A DNA stretch of 64,000 nucleotides, from contig QYAI01000121.1 of assembly GCA_003988855.1 (NCBI GenBank), positions 62,001-126,000 on the forward strand, given 5' to 3'. The notes under the pieces were generated by a model, which saw nothing but the letters and a program-made list of their open reading frames with translations, was not told where the DNA came from and did not search any database. The position numbers and the translations under genes are program-made. Below, piece by piece: positions 20,213 through 30,570 of the stretch. This stretch comes from Arachnopeziza araneosa. Lineage: Eukaryota; Ascomycota; Leotiomycetes; Helotiales; Arachnopezizaceae. Positions within the stretch are counted from its first letter, which is position 1; every line of letters begins with the position of its first letter.

Positions 20213-22171
20213 ATGAACACCCCAAATAGCTCTGACGGACGGCTGCAGAAGCGCTTCCGAATTGGTACGAAAAGTTGCGCTGAATGCCGCCGAAGAAAAG
20301 TACGCTGTGATTACCCATCCACTAGTCAGATCTGCACTGGCTGTTCTCTACATGGAGTTGAATGCGTACCTCAACAAATCAAAGTCGGCAGAGAAAGAAG
20401 TGTCACTAATGGACATGATACTCAAGCAAGATTGGCTGGACTTGAGAAAATGGTTCGGCAACTCTGTGAGGCTGTTGATATCGATGCTGGATCGTCGTTC
20501 TCAGATATTGTGGATGCGGCAAAAACACTAAAGACCCTTCGAACCTCAAACTCTGCAGAGGACAGAAGTCCCGACCAATTCTCAGAACTCTCACGGGACA
20601 CTACAGAAAATTACCCAGAAGAGCCAGAGACATTCGAGAATGCTCCTTTACTTGGCCTCTTCAAAGAAGCATTGAATCTTCAAGCTAGCCCGGAAATTCC
20701 TGACACAAGTCGTGACGATCCACTTGTCAAGAGCTGCCTTCGATTATTGAACAAATATATCCCGACGGCGAGAGATCTCTCGTTGATACTAGACAAAACG
20801 GGCTATTTTTTGAATGTCTGTTACGCAATCCCCATGAATATGGCCGAAGATAGTGCTTCTAGAGAACGATTCATTATCGACTCATTAAAGTCAAATGATA
20901 GACTTGGTCTCGCAAGAGGCGTACTTTGCATTGCGCTCAGCGTTCAACAACTACCCAGAGACTTCTGTTCCGAACAAGTCATTCTACCATGCCCGCAGAA
21001 AGTATTCGTCGATGAATATATTAGCTGCGCAGAGACTCTCTTATCCTCAGTTGAGACTATATCTCCAACTCAAGATGGCATATTGTGCTTGATGTTGTTG
21101 TCCAAAATCTACACAGATACTGGAAAACCGCGAAAATCATGGCTGCGTCTTCGCCGTGCGCTTAATCTTAGCATTATTCTCGGACTTCATCGTTTCACTT
21201 CAGATCCGCATCAGGCAGAGCTTTGGAACCAAATATGGCAAAGAGAAAGGCAGCTTGGTTTGAGCTTGGGATTTCCCTACGGTATATCGAACTCCCAACT
21301 ACAGCTTTCAGCAGAATCATGTCCGGAACAACGTTTCCAATATCACATGGGAATTGCCGCTGGCCGTATCATGGATCGCAACCAGAATCCTGACTCGGAC
21401 TACAGCATCACCCAGCTCATCGACCAAGATCTACAACGATGCAAGAATGAACTGCCTCTCGGGTGGTGGGATGCCCCTACCGACACTTTGGGACCAGGAG
21501 CTCTCTTTACAATCCAAGCTATGAAGATTGCATACTTTACTTATGTCAAATTAGTTCATCTCCCGTACATGTTGAAACCGAATCATGAAAGCAATGTTAG
21601 CAGGTTCAAGGCCCTCGAAGCTTCAAGGAATGTGCTTGAATGTTACTTAACCATCAGAAGAGGAAGGGAAGTCATAGCTTGCGACATCATGGACTTCCAA
21701 GCTTTCTGTTGCGCAGTCGTTCTCATCATCAATCTTCTTTCGATGAATGACCAGGAAAACATTCGAGATTTTGCAATAGTCACCGAAATATGCAACACTT
21801 TCAGATGGGTATCTGAGGTTTTGGACTGCAGTGTATCTTCTCAAGCAGCTCACGTCTTGGAGTACCTTGTCAAAGCATACGAGGGTAAGTATCAAGATCC
21901 GAACGGGTACGAAGCGACGATTCCATATTTCGGGAAAGTAAAAATCGAATATCTCATCAAACCCACCAACCCTTTCGAACCGGTAATTCCCTACGATGAA
22001 GCGACTTACTGGAATGCTGTTGAGTTTAATGCCAATCCATTCTTGACTCCCGAAGAGTTGCAGATGGGAGAATATCTCTCGAATCAAGAACTGGGACTTG
22101 ACTGGACGACGTTTAATTGGGATGGGAATTATGAATGGTCTCAGAGTTTTGAGACCAGGGGTGTTTTCTGA
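20213..22171 (+). CDS. Zn2Cys6 fungal transcription factor
   Basis: An uninterrupted 652-residue protein. The DNA-binding cluster is complete: Cys at 22, 25, 32, 41, 44 and 51, with the basic stretch RRRKVR between the second and third, as in Gal4-type nuclear regulators. A linker with a possible short dimerisation helix (LAGLEKMVRQL) follows. The middle (about 250-450) resembles the fungal-specific transcription factor domain, including SWLRLRRALNLSIILGLHR. The C-terminus is acidic and aromatic (LDWTTFNWDGNYEW), a likely activation region. No introns are needed. The gene reads divergently from the peroxiredoxin gene, with the CGG array in between, which suggests autoregulation or control of that neighbour. 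Its own target pathway cannot be named from sequence. Confidence 0.93.
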   Translation: MNTPNSSDGRLQKRFRIGTKSCAECRRRKVRCDYPSTSQICTGCSLHGVECVPQQIKVGRERSVTNGHDTQARLAGLEKMVRQLCEAVDIDAGSSFSDIVDAAKTLKTLRTSNSAEDRSPDQFSELSRDTTENYPEEPETFENAPLLGLFKEALNLQASPEIPDTSRDDPLVKSCLRLLNKYIPTARDLSLILDKTGYFLNVCYAIPMNMAEDSASRERFIIDSLKSNDRLGLARGVLCIALSVQQLPRDFCSEQVILPCPQKVFVDEYISCAETLLSSVETISPTQDGILCLMLLSKIYTDTGKPRKSWLRLRRALNLSIILGLHRFTSDPHQAELWNQIWQRERQLGLSLGFPYGISNSQLQLSAESCPEQRFQYHMGIAAGRIMDRNQNPDSDYSITQLIDQDLQRCKNELPLGWWDAPTDTLGPGALFTIQAMKIAYFTYVKLVHLPYMLKPNHESNVSRFKALEASRNVLECYLTIRRGREVIACDIMDFQAFCCAVVLIINLLSMNDQENIRDFAIVTEICNTFRWVSEVLDCSVSSQAAHVLEYLVKAYEGKYQDPNGYEATIPYFGKVKIEYLIKPTNPFEPVIPYDEATYWNAVEFNANPFLTPEELQMGEYLSNQELGLDWTTFNWDGNYEWSQSFETRGVF

Positions 22172-22635
22172 GGCTAAGAATTGCGCCTCCATTTCAAGGC
22201 AGTAGTAAAATGTGCGATATCATAAATGATAATTTCAGAGCTCTACATTTCAGCAGGTAGTTGAGGACGAAATGAGGGAAGGAGAACGGGGGTAATCAGA
22301 GAATTTCCTTGTGAATCCTGGCACGAGGTGTAGAGTGGGTGGCATCGAGCGTGGGTCTTATGCCAATGATTGCTAACCTTTTAAAATGTAGACAAACAAG
22401 ATATCCTTGCAAAATATTCAACTGACATAAGAGCTTTAGATGCTGCTTCTACAGCCTGGAGTTTTTTTGCCTTAGCCCGTGCAGTGCGTTCTAAATCTCT
22501 CTTGCTTGGACGCTTCCTTTTACGCTCTGTTGTAGCCTCTCAGAAGTCCAGGTTGGGTTGAACTTGCATCGTTGTTGGTGAACGATGCATTTATGTGCAT
22601 TCCAGTCGCTCAACATGTCTAAGATCATCCTCTCC
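22172..22635. other. 3' region of the regulator gene; no gene seen
   Basis: AT-rich sequence with only short open frames. It leads into the first 53-bp repeat array. Confidence 0.5.
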
Positions 22636-22830
22636 ATTAATTGTTGCATAGCAAAATCGACATTCAAAACAGTTTGACCTAGAACATATTGAATTGTCGC
22701 GCAGCAAAATCGACATTTAAAATACTTTGACCTAGCACATAATAAATTGTCGCACAGCAAAATCGACATTTAAAACACTTTGATTAAAACATATTTAATT
22801 GTCGCACAGTAAAATCGAATTCAAAACCCT
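22636..22830 (+). repeat. Tandem array of a 53-bp unit, left copy
   Basis: About three and a half diverged copies of a 53-base unit lie head to tail. Each has the core GCAAAATCGACATT followed by TTGACC or TTGATT, then ATTGTCGC. Unit starts are near 22649, 22702, 22755 and 22808. The same unit recurs in the same orientation at 23649-23790. Confidence 0.75.
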
Positions 22831-23648
22831 AATACTCCTTGAAGCCCAAGGCGCAGCAACTGAAACCAAACCCTTTGCTACAGCTTATGCATTCATCGAT
22901 CTCTATGCTACTCGCATTGACAAGCTTTGGTACCACGATGAATCAAGAAGCCTCCCGAAAGACAGTCTACAACCCTTCGATGCCTTTGACACACCTTGCA
23001 AATTCGCCCTTATGTATCCCCAGTCCGACGATGACTGCAAGTTCCATCAGCGTGAGGAAGAAAAGGATCTGAAAGAGGAATGGGAGAGGTAGCGGGATTG
23101 AAGACTAATGTTACCCTCCAGCCCTCGGTTCTCCGGTTATGATGAAACAAGACGGTCGTTGGGATAGCTTAATAGCTGGAGCCCCTGCGCATGCAAGTAT
23201 CCAAAACCGCATCCTTAAAGACGGACTTGCTACAATCGGTACTGCAGCTATCACTACTTCTCATAGTATCCGTGTTGGCGTTGCTTCTGATAATACCGAT
23301 CTCCCTTACAGCTCCAAACCTTGCAGTCGGTTCTACTCTCAATCGTAACTCTGGTCAAATGAAACTAACGAAGCAATACGTTGGTGCTATGGGCATTGAA
23401 CACTTCGATACTAGTCTCTTAAGCATCAATTCTCTCCAATTCCTAGTGTGATACTTGAGCCTTACAGAAAACATACTCTTTCTCCAAAAGAGATCACACA
23501 ATGGATTGATAGTCATCCCGAGTTTGTCTCAGCAAACAAAAACAACACTTCAAAGTGGCTACGGCGAAAGGCTTCAGATACAATCCATCGTGAAAAGCTT
23601 GCTGCACACGAAGAGCAGCAACTAAAAAGCTAGAAACAAAATCCTTCT
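22831..23648 (+). other. ORF fragments between the two 53-bp arrays
   Basis: Three or four short open stretches occur: about 22836-23092, 23139-23348 and 23448-23633. None begins with a convincing start or joins by obvious splicing. The last has ITQWIDSHPEF and NNTSKWLRRK, which could be a helix-turn-helix, as in some transposases or regulators, but this is weak. I regard the block as decayed sequence carried between direct repeats. Confidence 0.35.
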
Positions 23649-23790
23649 AGTTGGGCTTAGAACATATTTAATTGTCGCATATCAAAATCGAAATTTAATA
23701 CACTTTGATTAAAACATATCTAATTGTTGCATAGCAAAATCAACATTTAAAACATTTTGAGTAAAATATGTTTAATTCTCGCGCGACCAA
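23649..23790 (+). repeat. Tandem array of the 53-bp unit, right copy
   Basis: Roughly two and a half copies of the unit described at 22636-22830, in the same orientation but more diverged (CAAAATCGAAATTTAA, then CAAAATCAACATTTAA). Together the two arrays bracket about 820 bases of ORF fragments. Confidence 0.7.
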
Positions 23791-24029
23791 AGACTTTCAC
23801 AACCTGCGAGCCATATCTTGTACGCTTTCCAGCTTTCTCACATCCAATTGGACAGCCAGGGCTTGAAAAGCTGGATTCCTAATCGTAGACAAACTGTTGC
23901 AAGGTAACAGTGTTAAATACTACCCAACGAGCCCAAGTCGATTGTACATTGTTTGGGAAGTCAGGATTTTCCTGGATAACAGAGCTGATACTCTTCTCGA
24001 ATCTATTAGATGAAACAAACTATTCCTAG

Positions 24030-24470
24030 ACTATGCACACATAAATGACGAGACCAAAGACTGTCGATAAGTTGTATCAATTTGGGAGTTTTCAACCCCA
24101 GCGAACAGTTTCATGGTGACAGAACACCAATGATCTTGTTTAATACCACAAAGATAAAACTCTTGCAGCGGGTAGACATGTTGCGGAAGGTTCTTCAAAC
24201 TAAGAACTTAGGGCTGCTGGGTAGGAGGCATCCTGAACGTCTCAAGCAACTACAAGGAAATAGGGACAGTGTAATGAGCTGAAGGTATCTTCCCCAAGAT
24301 CCGCAAGAAGGATTCTAAACCTCGATAAAGTGGAACGCGTCAAATATGTGGTATTTGAAAGAGATTGTCAAGAAGAAAAATTCGCTGGACTTTCTCATAT
24401 AGGACCTTTATGTCACTTGACAACACGTGATGACATCAAAGCGTTAGATCAACGGAAGAAGAATCTATAA
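24030..24470 (+). pseudogene. Second remnant of the ORF-C family
   Basis: Bases from about 24043 to 24170 align with 8330-8465 of ORF-C: NPSEQFHGDRTPMILFNTTK here against PHEQFPGDKTPVI-stop-FNMAK there. At the position of the ORF-C TAG this copy has TTG (Leu). From 24289 the DNA matches the 18.1-kb remnant at the CxxC block (CCAAGATCCGCAAGAAGGATTC, with one base missing), then gives LDKVERVKYVVFERDCQEEK in an open frame to about 24470. The sequence between is lost. It is clearly a broken copy. Confidence 0.55.
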
Positions 24471-24591
24471 ACATAAACTAAATGCATATTAAACCCTGAA
24501 TCAGACATCTGATCCATCTTCTATGCAGGAAAGACCACTGATCAATCCATGACCACCCATAACCATTCGTTTCATCGTCAAATAACTTTTC

Positions 24592-25596
24592 CTATAAACT
24601 CTTCTCCAACTTCATCACCTCTGCAATACCCTCTCGAATCCCCGTCGTTCTAACCTCATCCAATCTCTTCAATGGCGATCTCGGGTACCCACCATATCCA
24701 TAATAACTTTGAATTGCACTCTTTGTTCCGGCAATGGCTGCCTTGGTAAGGACCCAATCACCTTTGGAAAGAACCTTTTGCATCTCAAATGCTTCATCTC
24801 TCTTTCCCTCTGAATACAAGTTCCAGATCTTGGCACAAGTCTTTGGCATAACATTTGCTCCACCGGCGATGATACCACTTCCACCGGAAACCAGGGTTTG
24901 AGTGGTAAAGTCACACATTCCTCCAAATGCCATGTAGCCACTTCCTTCTGAGAAAGGAGTCTTTGCATTTGTAGCCAGGGCAACACGAGTAAGTTTGCCA
25001 GTATTTCCACAGGTGAATTTGGTTCCAATGATTTTGGGGTGTTTGGCTATTCTGATGAGCAAGTCCGAGTCCATATCGATTCCTGCAACGGCACCAGGAT
25101 AGTTGTATAAGATGATAGGAAGTGGTGAGCCATCTGCTACAGCCATAAAGTATTGATAGACTGCTTCATCATCCATGAGTCCACGGAAATATGAAGGTGG
25201 GAGAAGGAGAACATAATCTCCGCCTGCAGCTTGACTATCCTTGATCAACTGTATTGTGCCACGAACCGAACCCTCGGTAGCTCCTACAATGATAGGAACT
25301 TGAGTGAAACCAGCAGAATCAAGAGCTTCGCGTGTAGCTTGTGTAACGGCAGTCTTCTCAGCTGCAGACAAGTGAACTGCTTCACCGTTACTGCCCATGG
25401 TGACGAGACCAACAAGGCCCGCTTCAGCAAGTCGGATAGCATGGCGTTTGATTGTAGGAATATCGAGTTCTTCCGTCTCGGGATGGAAAAAGGTCATCGT
25501 TGGGGCATAGATGCCAGGGAGAAGGGGGCGGGTGACGGAGTGGGTATGACCATTTGTGCCATTGGTGTGGCCATTAGTTCCGTTTGAGGCGGTCAT
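24592..25596 (-). CDS. LGA1: 2-keto-3-deoxy-L-galactonate aldolase (DapA family)
   Basis: A single-exon 334-residue protein of the dihydrodipicolinate synthase/N-acetylneuraminate lyase family. It has the GSNGE motif (68-72), ILYNYPG with the catalytic Tyr region (about 164-166) and GTKFTCGN with the Schiff-base Lys-193. The fungal aldolase LGA1/gaaC of this family splits 2-keto-3-deoxy-L-galactonate into pyruvate and L-glyceraldehyde, the third step of D-galacturonate catabolism. The call rests mainly on context: the next gene, transcribed divergently, is the GAR2/gaaA-type reductase of the same pathway, an arrangement I recall from Botrytis and Aspergillus. The N-terminus carries an NGTNGHT repeat ahead of the barrel. 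Regulation through the shared promoter is likely. A different DapA-family aldolase remains possible. Confidence 0.85.
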   Translation of the reverse strand: MTASNGTNGHTNGTNGHTHSVTRPLLPGIYAPTMTFFHPETEELDIPTIKRHAIRLAEAGLVGLVTMGSNGEAVHLSAAEKTAVTQATREALDSAGFTQVPIIVGATEGSVRGTIQLIKDSQAAGGDYVLLLPPSYFRGLMDDEAVYQYFMAVADGSPLPIILYNYPGAVAGIDMDSDLLIRIAKHPKIIGTKFTCGNTGKLTRVALATNAKTPFSEGSGYMAFGGMCDFTTQTLVSGGSGIIAGGANVMPKTCAKIWNLYSEGKRDEAFEMQKVLSKGDWVLTKAAIAGTKSAIQSYYGYGGYPRSPLKRLDEVRTTGIREGIAEVMKLEKSL

Positions 25597-26794
25597 TTCG
25601 GAGAGCGAACGTAGCAGATGTCAAGGAGAAGGTCAATTTAGGAAAGAAACGAGAGATGAGAAATTCAGACGAGAGGAGATTCAACGATACTAACCAAAGA
25701 GTAGGGCAGAGAGGGATATAAGAAACAACCCCGGGCGTAGAGGCCAACAAACTTGTTCCCGGCCTCGGAGAACAGGTCGAGGGAAACGTCTTCTGTGGGG
25801 CAATCTGATATTATTCCGCGAGTGTCAAATGTTTCTCTCGAGTATTTTTTTGGTGGCACTGGTGGACCGGCACATCAATACTCAGATTTATTGGCCCAAG
25901 TAAATGACGATTCTGGATGCGGGAATTCTTTCCAGCAGGGAGCAGAAGGTCTCGTTCGTGTTGTCATCTCTCGGCCAGGAGAAACAGGCCCGGAGAAGGC
26001 TTGACTAATGGTGGAAGAGAATGGGTCTCTGAATGAGGTTTCTTGCATGGAGGATTTGGTTGATGGAGACGAGTGGTGAGACGCAGGGTAAGGTATTCCA
26101 AGAACCCGTCGGTCCTTGTGCATATGCACAGAAGTCGATGGTGGAGGAGGATGGCTTGACGACGCAGGAGGTCAGTTGGATGGCGATAATTCTTCCACCA
26201 ATCGTCGCCGCCAGGCTGATCATTTGGGCGCAGGTGGCAGCGTGGGGAGCTTCAGGCTGTTATCAGTGCTTGACAAATGCGGGGCAAGGCATGTACTGTC
26301 CTGTACCAGCGAGCGCAGCCAGGGAATCTGCTGATCAGACACGACGTTGGTGGATGCACGAGAGTTAATTAAAACATGAGGATATAATGACAGTATAGGC
26401 TGAGCTGAGATGGGATGAGAGAGAAGAAGTCCCAGCTCGGCCGAGATCCCTCAGGCTACCAGAACGTGACCCGCCAGACGCCATGCACAACGACGACATC
26501 TCCACGGGAAATGAAGCCATTGATCAAAGAGGGAATTGCCTGGTCCCATTGTTGATTGGACCATGCCATTGGCGCAAAAAGTAAACAATCCTCATGACTT
26601 CCTGCCCAAACGGCTCTCTTTCATCGGAAGATTTCCTCGTCTGCTGCTCCGATGCCCCTCCACAACCCCTCGATTTCCCCGTACTTCCCCGTCAAACCCC
26701 GGCGCAACAAATCTAAAGCATCAGCAACAACAACAACAACTCGCCATGACTCTCTTCTCTCGTCACCACAATCGATCCGAGTTGAACCATCACA
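25597..26794. promoter_or_regulatory. Bidirectional promoter of LGA1 and GAR2
   Basis: 1,198 bases separate the two start codons and serve both genes. The region contains one exact TCCNCCAAT site, several other CCAAT boxes and CT-rich stretches near both starts. Short open frames within it (for example 26033-26368) have no support as genes. Confidence 0.7.
26194..26202 (+). promoter_or_regulatory. GARE-like site TCCACCAAT
   Basis: It matches the galacturonic-acid-responsive element TCCNCCAAT described, as I recall, in promoters of pectin and galacturonate genes of filamentous fungi and bound by GaaR-type regulators. It lies midway between the divergent LGA1 and GAR2 genes. It includes a CCAAT box, the target of the HapB/C/E complex, whose HapE subunit is encoded at 49.1 kb. 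Confidence 0.6.
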
Positions 26795-28116
26795 ATGACT
26801 TCTCTGCCTACGCTTGCAGCTTCCAAACCTCTCAATGTCCTCATGGTGGGGACAGGAGAGTATACGACCGGATTCGTAGGAGGTGGAGCTTCAGGATCAG
26901 ACAAGAAGGTAGGAGTCGTGGGATTGACCATGTTTGATCTTCGAAGACGAGGAAAGGTTGGAAATTTGTCAATGGTTGGCACATCTGGCTCAAAATACCC
27001 AGCAATTCGTACGTCCCTCCCCTCCGTGCTACCTTGCTAACCCTAGCAGGCGAACATCTCCACAAGAACATTACTCAGTTCTATAATAACCTCGATACCT
27101 CATTTGATTCCTATCCTGCCAACGATACCCGCGATTCAGAAGCCTACAAAACCGCCATTGATGCCCTCTCCCCCGGCTCGGCAATTACAATCTTCACCCC
27201 AGATACAACCCACTATCCCATCGCTCTCTACGCCATTGAGCGTAAGATTCACGTTCTAATCACCAAACCAGCTGTCAAGACTCTAGAACACCACCAAGCT
27301 CTCTTAGCCGCAGCAAAGAAACACGGTGTCTTTGTCTACATCGAACATCACAAGCGATATGACCCAGCATACGCCGACGCACGATTCAAAGCCCAATCCT
27401 TGGGAGATTTTAATTACTTCTACTCCTACATGTCACAACCAAAATCCCAACTTGAGACTTTCAAAGCCTGGGCTGGAGTTGATTCAGACATCTCCTATTA
27501 CCTGAATAGCCATCACATTGACATCTGCGAGAGCATGGTGACCACCTTAGGCTACCACCCCGTCAAAGTCTCTGCCAGCGCCAGCAAAGGTACTGCAGTA
27601 TCTCTGGGCTGCGATCCCATCACCGAAGACACTATTTCCCTCCTCGTACACTGGGTCAAAGCCTCCGATAGCTCAAAACGTGCAACAGGTGTATACACTG
27701 CGTCCTGGACTGCTCCACAAAAAGCAGGTGTTCATTCCAACCAATATTTCCACTACATGGCATCTAATGGAGAGATTCGGATCGATCAAGCAAAGCGTGG
27801 ATATGATGTAGCAGATGACAAGATTGGACAATTGATGTGGTATAATCCGTTTTATATGCGGTATGCACCTGATGAGGAGGGTAATTTCGCCGGTCAAGGT
27901 GGTTATGGATATGTAAGTTTCGAAAAGTTTGTTGATGGTTGTGTACTTGTCAATAGAGAGGGACCTGGAGCTTTAGAAAAGTTAGATCAGAGAGGCCTGC
28001 CGACTTTAGGGAATACAGTTGCAACGACGGCGATTTTGGAGGCGGGTAGGAGGGCCATTGATGAGGGAAGAGAGGTGGGAATTGTAGTCGAGGATGGAGT
28101 ATGGAAATTAGTTTGA
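26795..28116 (+). CDS. GAR2: D-galacturonate reductase, Gfo/Idh/MocA family
   Basis: Exons 26795-27008 and 27050-28116 encode 426 residues. The N-terminal Rossmann fold opens with LNVLMVGTGEYTTGF (about 13-27). ITKPAVKT (near 150) carries the family's EKP-like motif, here with TKP, then a HH(K)RYDP stretch and YYLNSHHIDICE as in the C-terminal oxidoreductase domain. GAR2/gaaA enzymes reduce D-galacturonate to L-galactonate with NAD(P)H in the cytosol, the first step of pectin-sugar catabolism. The divergent partner LGA1 provides a later step. The intron is 41 nt with a GCTAAC branch site and restores frame exactly. An upstream in-frame start was not favoured because the ATG used begins just before the Rossmann fold. 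Confidence 0.87.
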
Positions 28117-28247
28117 AAGTAACAGCTAAATCTTGTTTATTAGCTGCTATCTACTGAATGAGCGTCGAAGCTCATAAAATAATCAAAGGTATCATTCAAT
28201 GTCAAACTTGATGTCTCCATCATTCCTTTCCAACCAATAATTCGCAC

Positions 28248-28943
28248 CTATACCTCAATGGCAGCCAAGATATCCTTCTCCAAACTCTCAGGCTTGGTCG
28301 TGCTAGCCCAACGATTGATAACCTTTCCATCTTTGCCAACCAACCACTTCTCGAAATTCCACTTGACGCGCTTCAACCCCAGCAGCCCGGGTTTCTCGTT
28401 CTTCAAGAATTCAAATAACGGATTGGCTTGGTCACCATTGACATCAGTTTTTCCGAAAATGGGAAAGGAGACACCATAGTTGACCTAACTAAGTTAGTAT
28501 ATAGGTTGGGTTTGGGGAGATGGAGATAGGAGGCAGGAGAAGATGAGGAGAGTTCCGACTTACCAAGCAGAAGCTTTGGATATCATCATCCGTGCCGGGT
28601 TCTTGACCGCCGAATTCTATGCAATATTAGACGATTCATCGGTTGAACATGGAGCCATACGATTGCAAGGAAATCCCAAGACGACGAATTTATCTGGATG
28701 CGATGCGGAGATGGACTTGTAGATCTTCTCTAATCCCTCGTATTGTGGTGTGAAGCCACATTTCGATGCTGTGTTGACAATCAAAACGACCTTTCCGGCA
28801 TATTCGGAGAGAGGAACAGGTTCGCCTTTCTCTAGAGAGATGTTAGTGTTGATGGAGACGTGAGGGGGTCGGCGGGTATCATTGAAAGGCAGAGACTTAC
28901 TATTAAGAGGCTTGAAGTCATAAATGGTCGCTGCGGAAGCCAT
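28248..28943 (-). CDS. Glutathione/thioredoxin peroxidase (GPx family)
   Basis: Exons 28943-28901, 28831-28661, 28616-28564 and 28484-28248 give 167 residues, the normal length for fungal Hyr1/Gpx3-type enzymes. It contains VLIVNTASKCGFTPQ with the peroxidatic Cys in place of selenocysteine, VLGFPCNQFGGQEPG with the Gln of the catalytic tetrad and the usual GxxC region, and VKWNFEKWLVGKDG with the tetrad Trp-Asn. Fungal members reduce peroxides through thioredoxin and can signal oxidative stress. The start is the ATG just before the conserved YDFKPLN. The frame stays open for another 66 codons upstream, to an ATG at 29141, with a basic sequence free of acidic residues; a longer mitochondrial form is possible. 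Confidence 0.92.
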
Positions 28944-29262
28944 GGTTATGATGTAATATCTGAGTAATTGGGCGTGTTGTAGAGTTTTTGTTGGTTGAAA
29001 TGTAGATCTCGAAGCTATTCGGTTGATGCGGGGTCGTGGATTAAATCTTGCGCCTGTACTACTCGAGGACCTAATCAAAGGGCGCATCAAATATATATGC
29101 AAAACAGAACACAACACGAACAGTAAAGGGAATGGTTTCAAAGCCGCTGATGAAGCATTTCGAGTCTAGAACAGGAGCAAACCTTGCTCGTGCCTCGGTT
29201 TGAGATCTCTCGTCAATGCTGTGCTAATCAGCCGATAAGGCATCCCTTGCGATAAGGCATTC

Positions 29263-30570
29263 ATGCCCCGATCAACAGCCTCCGTTCGCAAGATGGCCTT
29301 TGATACTTCGAAAAAGAGGGAGATTGTCATTGTTGGTATGTACATCGTCTTGATGAGAGGCTCTGCTGATAGAATAGGTGGCGGGATTATAGGCTGCACA
29401 ACAGCTTACTTTCTCACCCGTCATCCTCTATACAACCCCGCCTATCATTCCATTACCATCCTTGAAGCGACCGCTATTGCATCAGGGGCCTCAGGAAAGG
29501 CAGGAGGACTTCTAGCTCTTTGGGCATACCCCGACTGTATCGTTCCCCTCAGCTATAGACTTCACGCCGAGCTCGCAAGAGAACATGATGGTGCGAAGAG
29601 ATGGGGATATCGAGAGGTAGACTGTGGAACCATAACAGCAAAGGGAAAGATATATGATTTCAAGAACAGTGGACCGGTGGATGGAAGAGGAGAGGACTGG
29701 CAAAAATTACCAAAAACGGAAAGGAAAGGGACAGTGAAAGCTGACATACCCAAGGACTTGAACTGGCTGGAAGAAGATTCTGTGAAAACATACGCCGAGA
29801 TGAGCGATCCGAATACAACAGCTCAAGTCCATCCATATCTCTTTACAACCTCGATAGCAGAATTGGCAAGCCAAGCTGGCGCGAAAATTGTACTCGGAAG
29901 GGTGACAGCAATTGATTATACCGATGGAGGAGTCAGAGGGCTTATATATGAGGACAAGGACGCAAAAACTATACATACGATACCAGCTACTGATGTGGTT
30001 GTCTCAGCAGGCCCATGGAGCTCACATGTCTTTCCTGAGGCTCCAATTGAAGCCTTACGAGCACATAGCGTTGTCATTCAGGCTGACGTCACTCCATACG
30101 CAGTCTTCACCGATATCGAACTTCCGAAAGGATTTGGGCGAAAGGGAGGAGATGTAAAAACTCGACGGCATAAAAAGGACGTCAATCCCGAGATGTATGC
30201 CAGACCTGATGGTACAGTCTACGCCTGCGGAGAAGGTGATTCTTTGGTCCCTCTACCCAAAACCTCGGATCTAGTAATCTGCGACGAGGACCGCTGTCAA
30301 GACATTGCAGATTACATTGGTTCCATCTCCAAGGAAATGCGAGAAGGGGAAATTCTGAAGAAACAAGCTTGTTACCTCCCTCTAGTCTCAAGTGGTGGAG
30401 GACCTATAATTGGCGAGACAGGTATAAAAGGTCTATTAATGGCAACAGGCCACACATGCTGGGGAATCCAAAATTCTTGTGCAACTGGTAAATTGATGTC
30501 GGAGTTTATTTTTGACGGAGGAGCTAAAAGCGCAAAGATTGATGAATTAGATCCTAGAGCAGTCTTGTAG
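29263..30570 (+). CDS. FAD-dependent DAO-family oxidoreductase (Tda3-like)
   Basis: Exons 29263-29335 and 29378-30570 encode 421 residues. Splicing restores the FAD-binding loop IVIVGGGIIGCTTAYFL, which the intron interrupts. ASGASGKAGGLLALWAYP follows, and near the C-terminus ATGHTCWGIQNSCATGKLM, the second FAD contact of D-amino-acid-oxidase-type proteins. Yeast Tda3 and relatives share this pattern; they are cytosolic or peripheral flavoproteins of uncertain substrate. A second ATG at 29293 would start ten codons later and is equally close to the fold. The first start codon lies only 320 bases from the glutathione peroxidase start, so the two genes may share a promoter. Confidence 0.87.
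   Translation: MPRSTASVRKMAFDTSKKREIVIVGMYIVLMRGSADRIGGGIIGCTTAYFLTRHPLYNPAYHSITILEATAIASGASGKAGGLLALWAYPDCIVPLSYRLHAELAREHDGAKRWGYREVDCGTITAKGKIYDFKNSGPVDGRGEDWQKLPKTERKGTVKADIPKDLNWLEEDSVKTYAEMSDPNTTAQVHPYLFTTSIAELASQAGAKIVLGRVTAIDYTDGGVRGLIYEDKDAKTIHTIPATDVVVSAGPWSSHVFPEAPIEALRAHSVVIQADVTPYAVFTDIELPKGFGRKGGDVKTRRHKKDVNPEMYARPDGTVYACGEGDSLVPLPKTSDLVICDEDRCQDIADYIGSISKEMREGEILKKQACYLPLVSSGGGPIIGETGIKGLLMATGHTCWGIQNSCATGKLMSEFIFDGGAKSAKIDELDPRAVL

Noticed and set aside
22636..23790. CRISPR-like array
   Set aside because: The 53-bp units are contiguous and without unique spacers, and the sequence is eukaryotic nuclear DNA.
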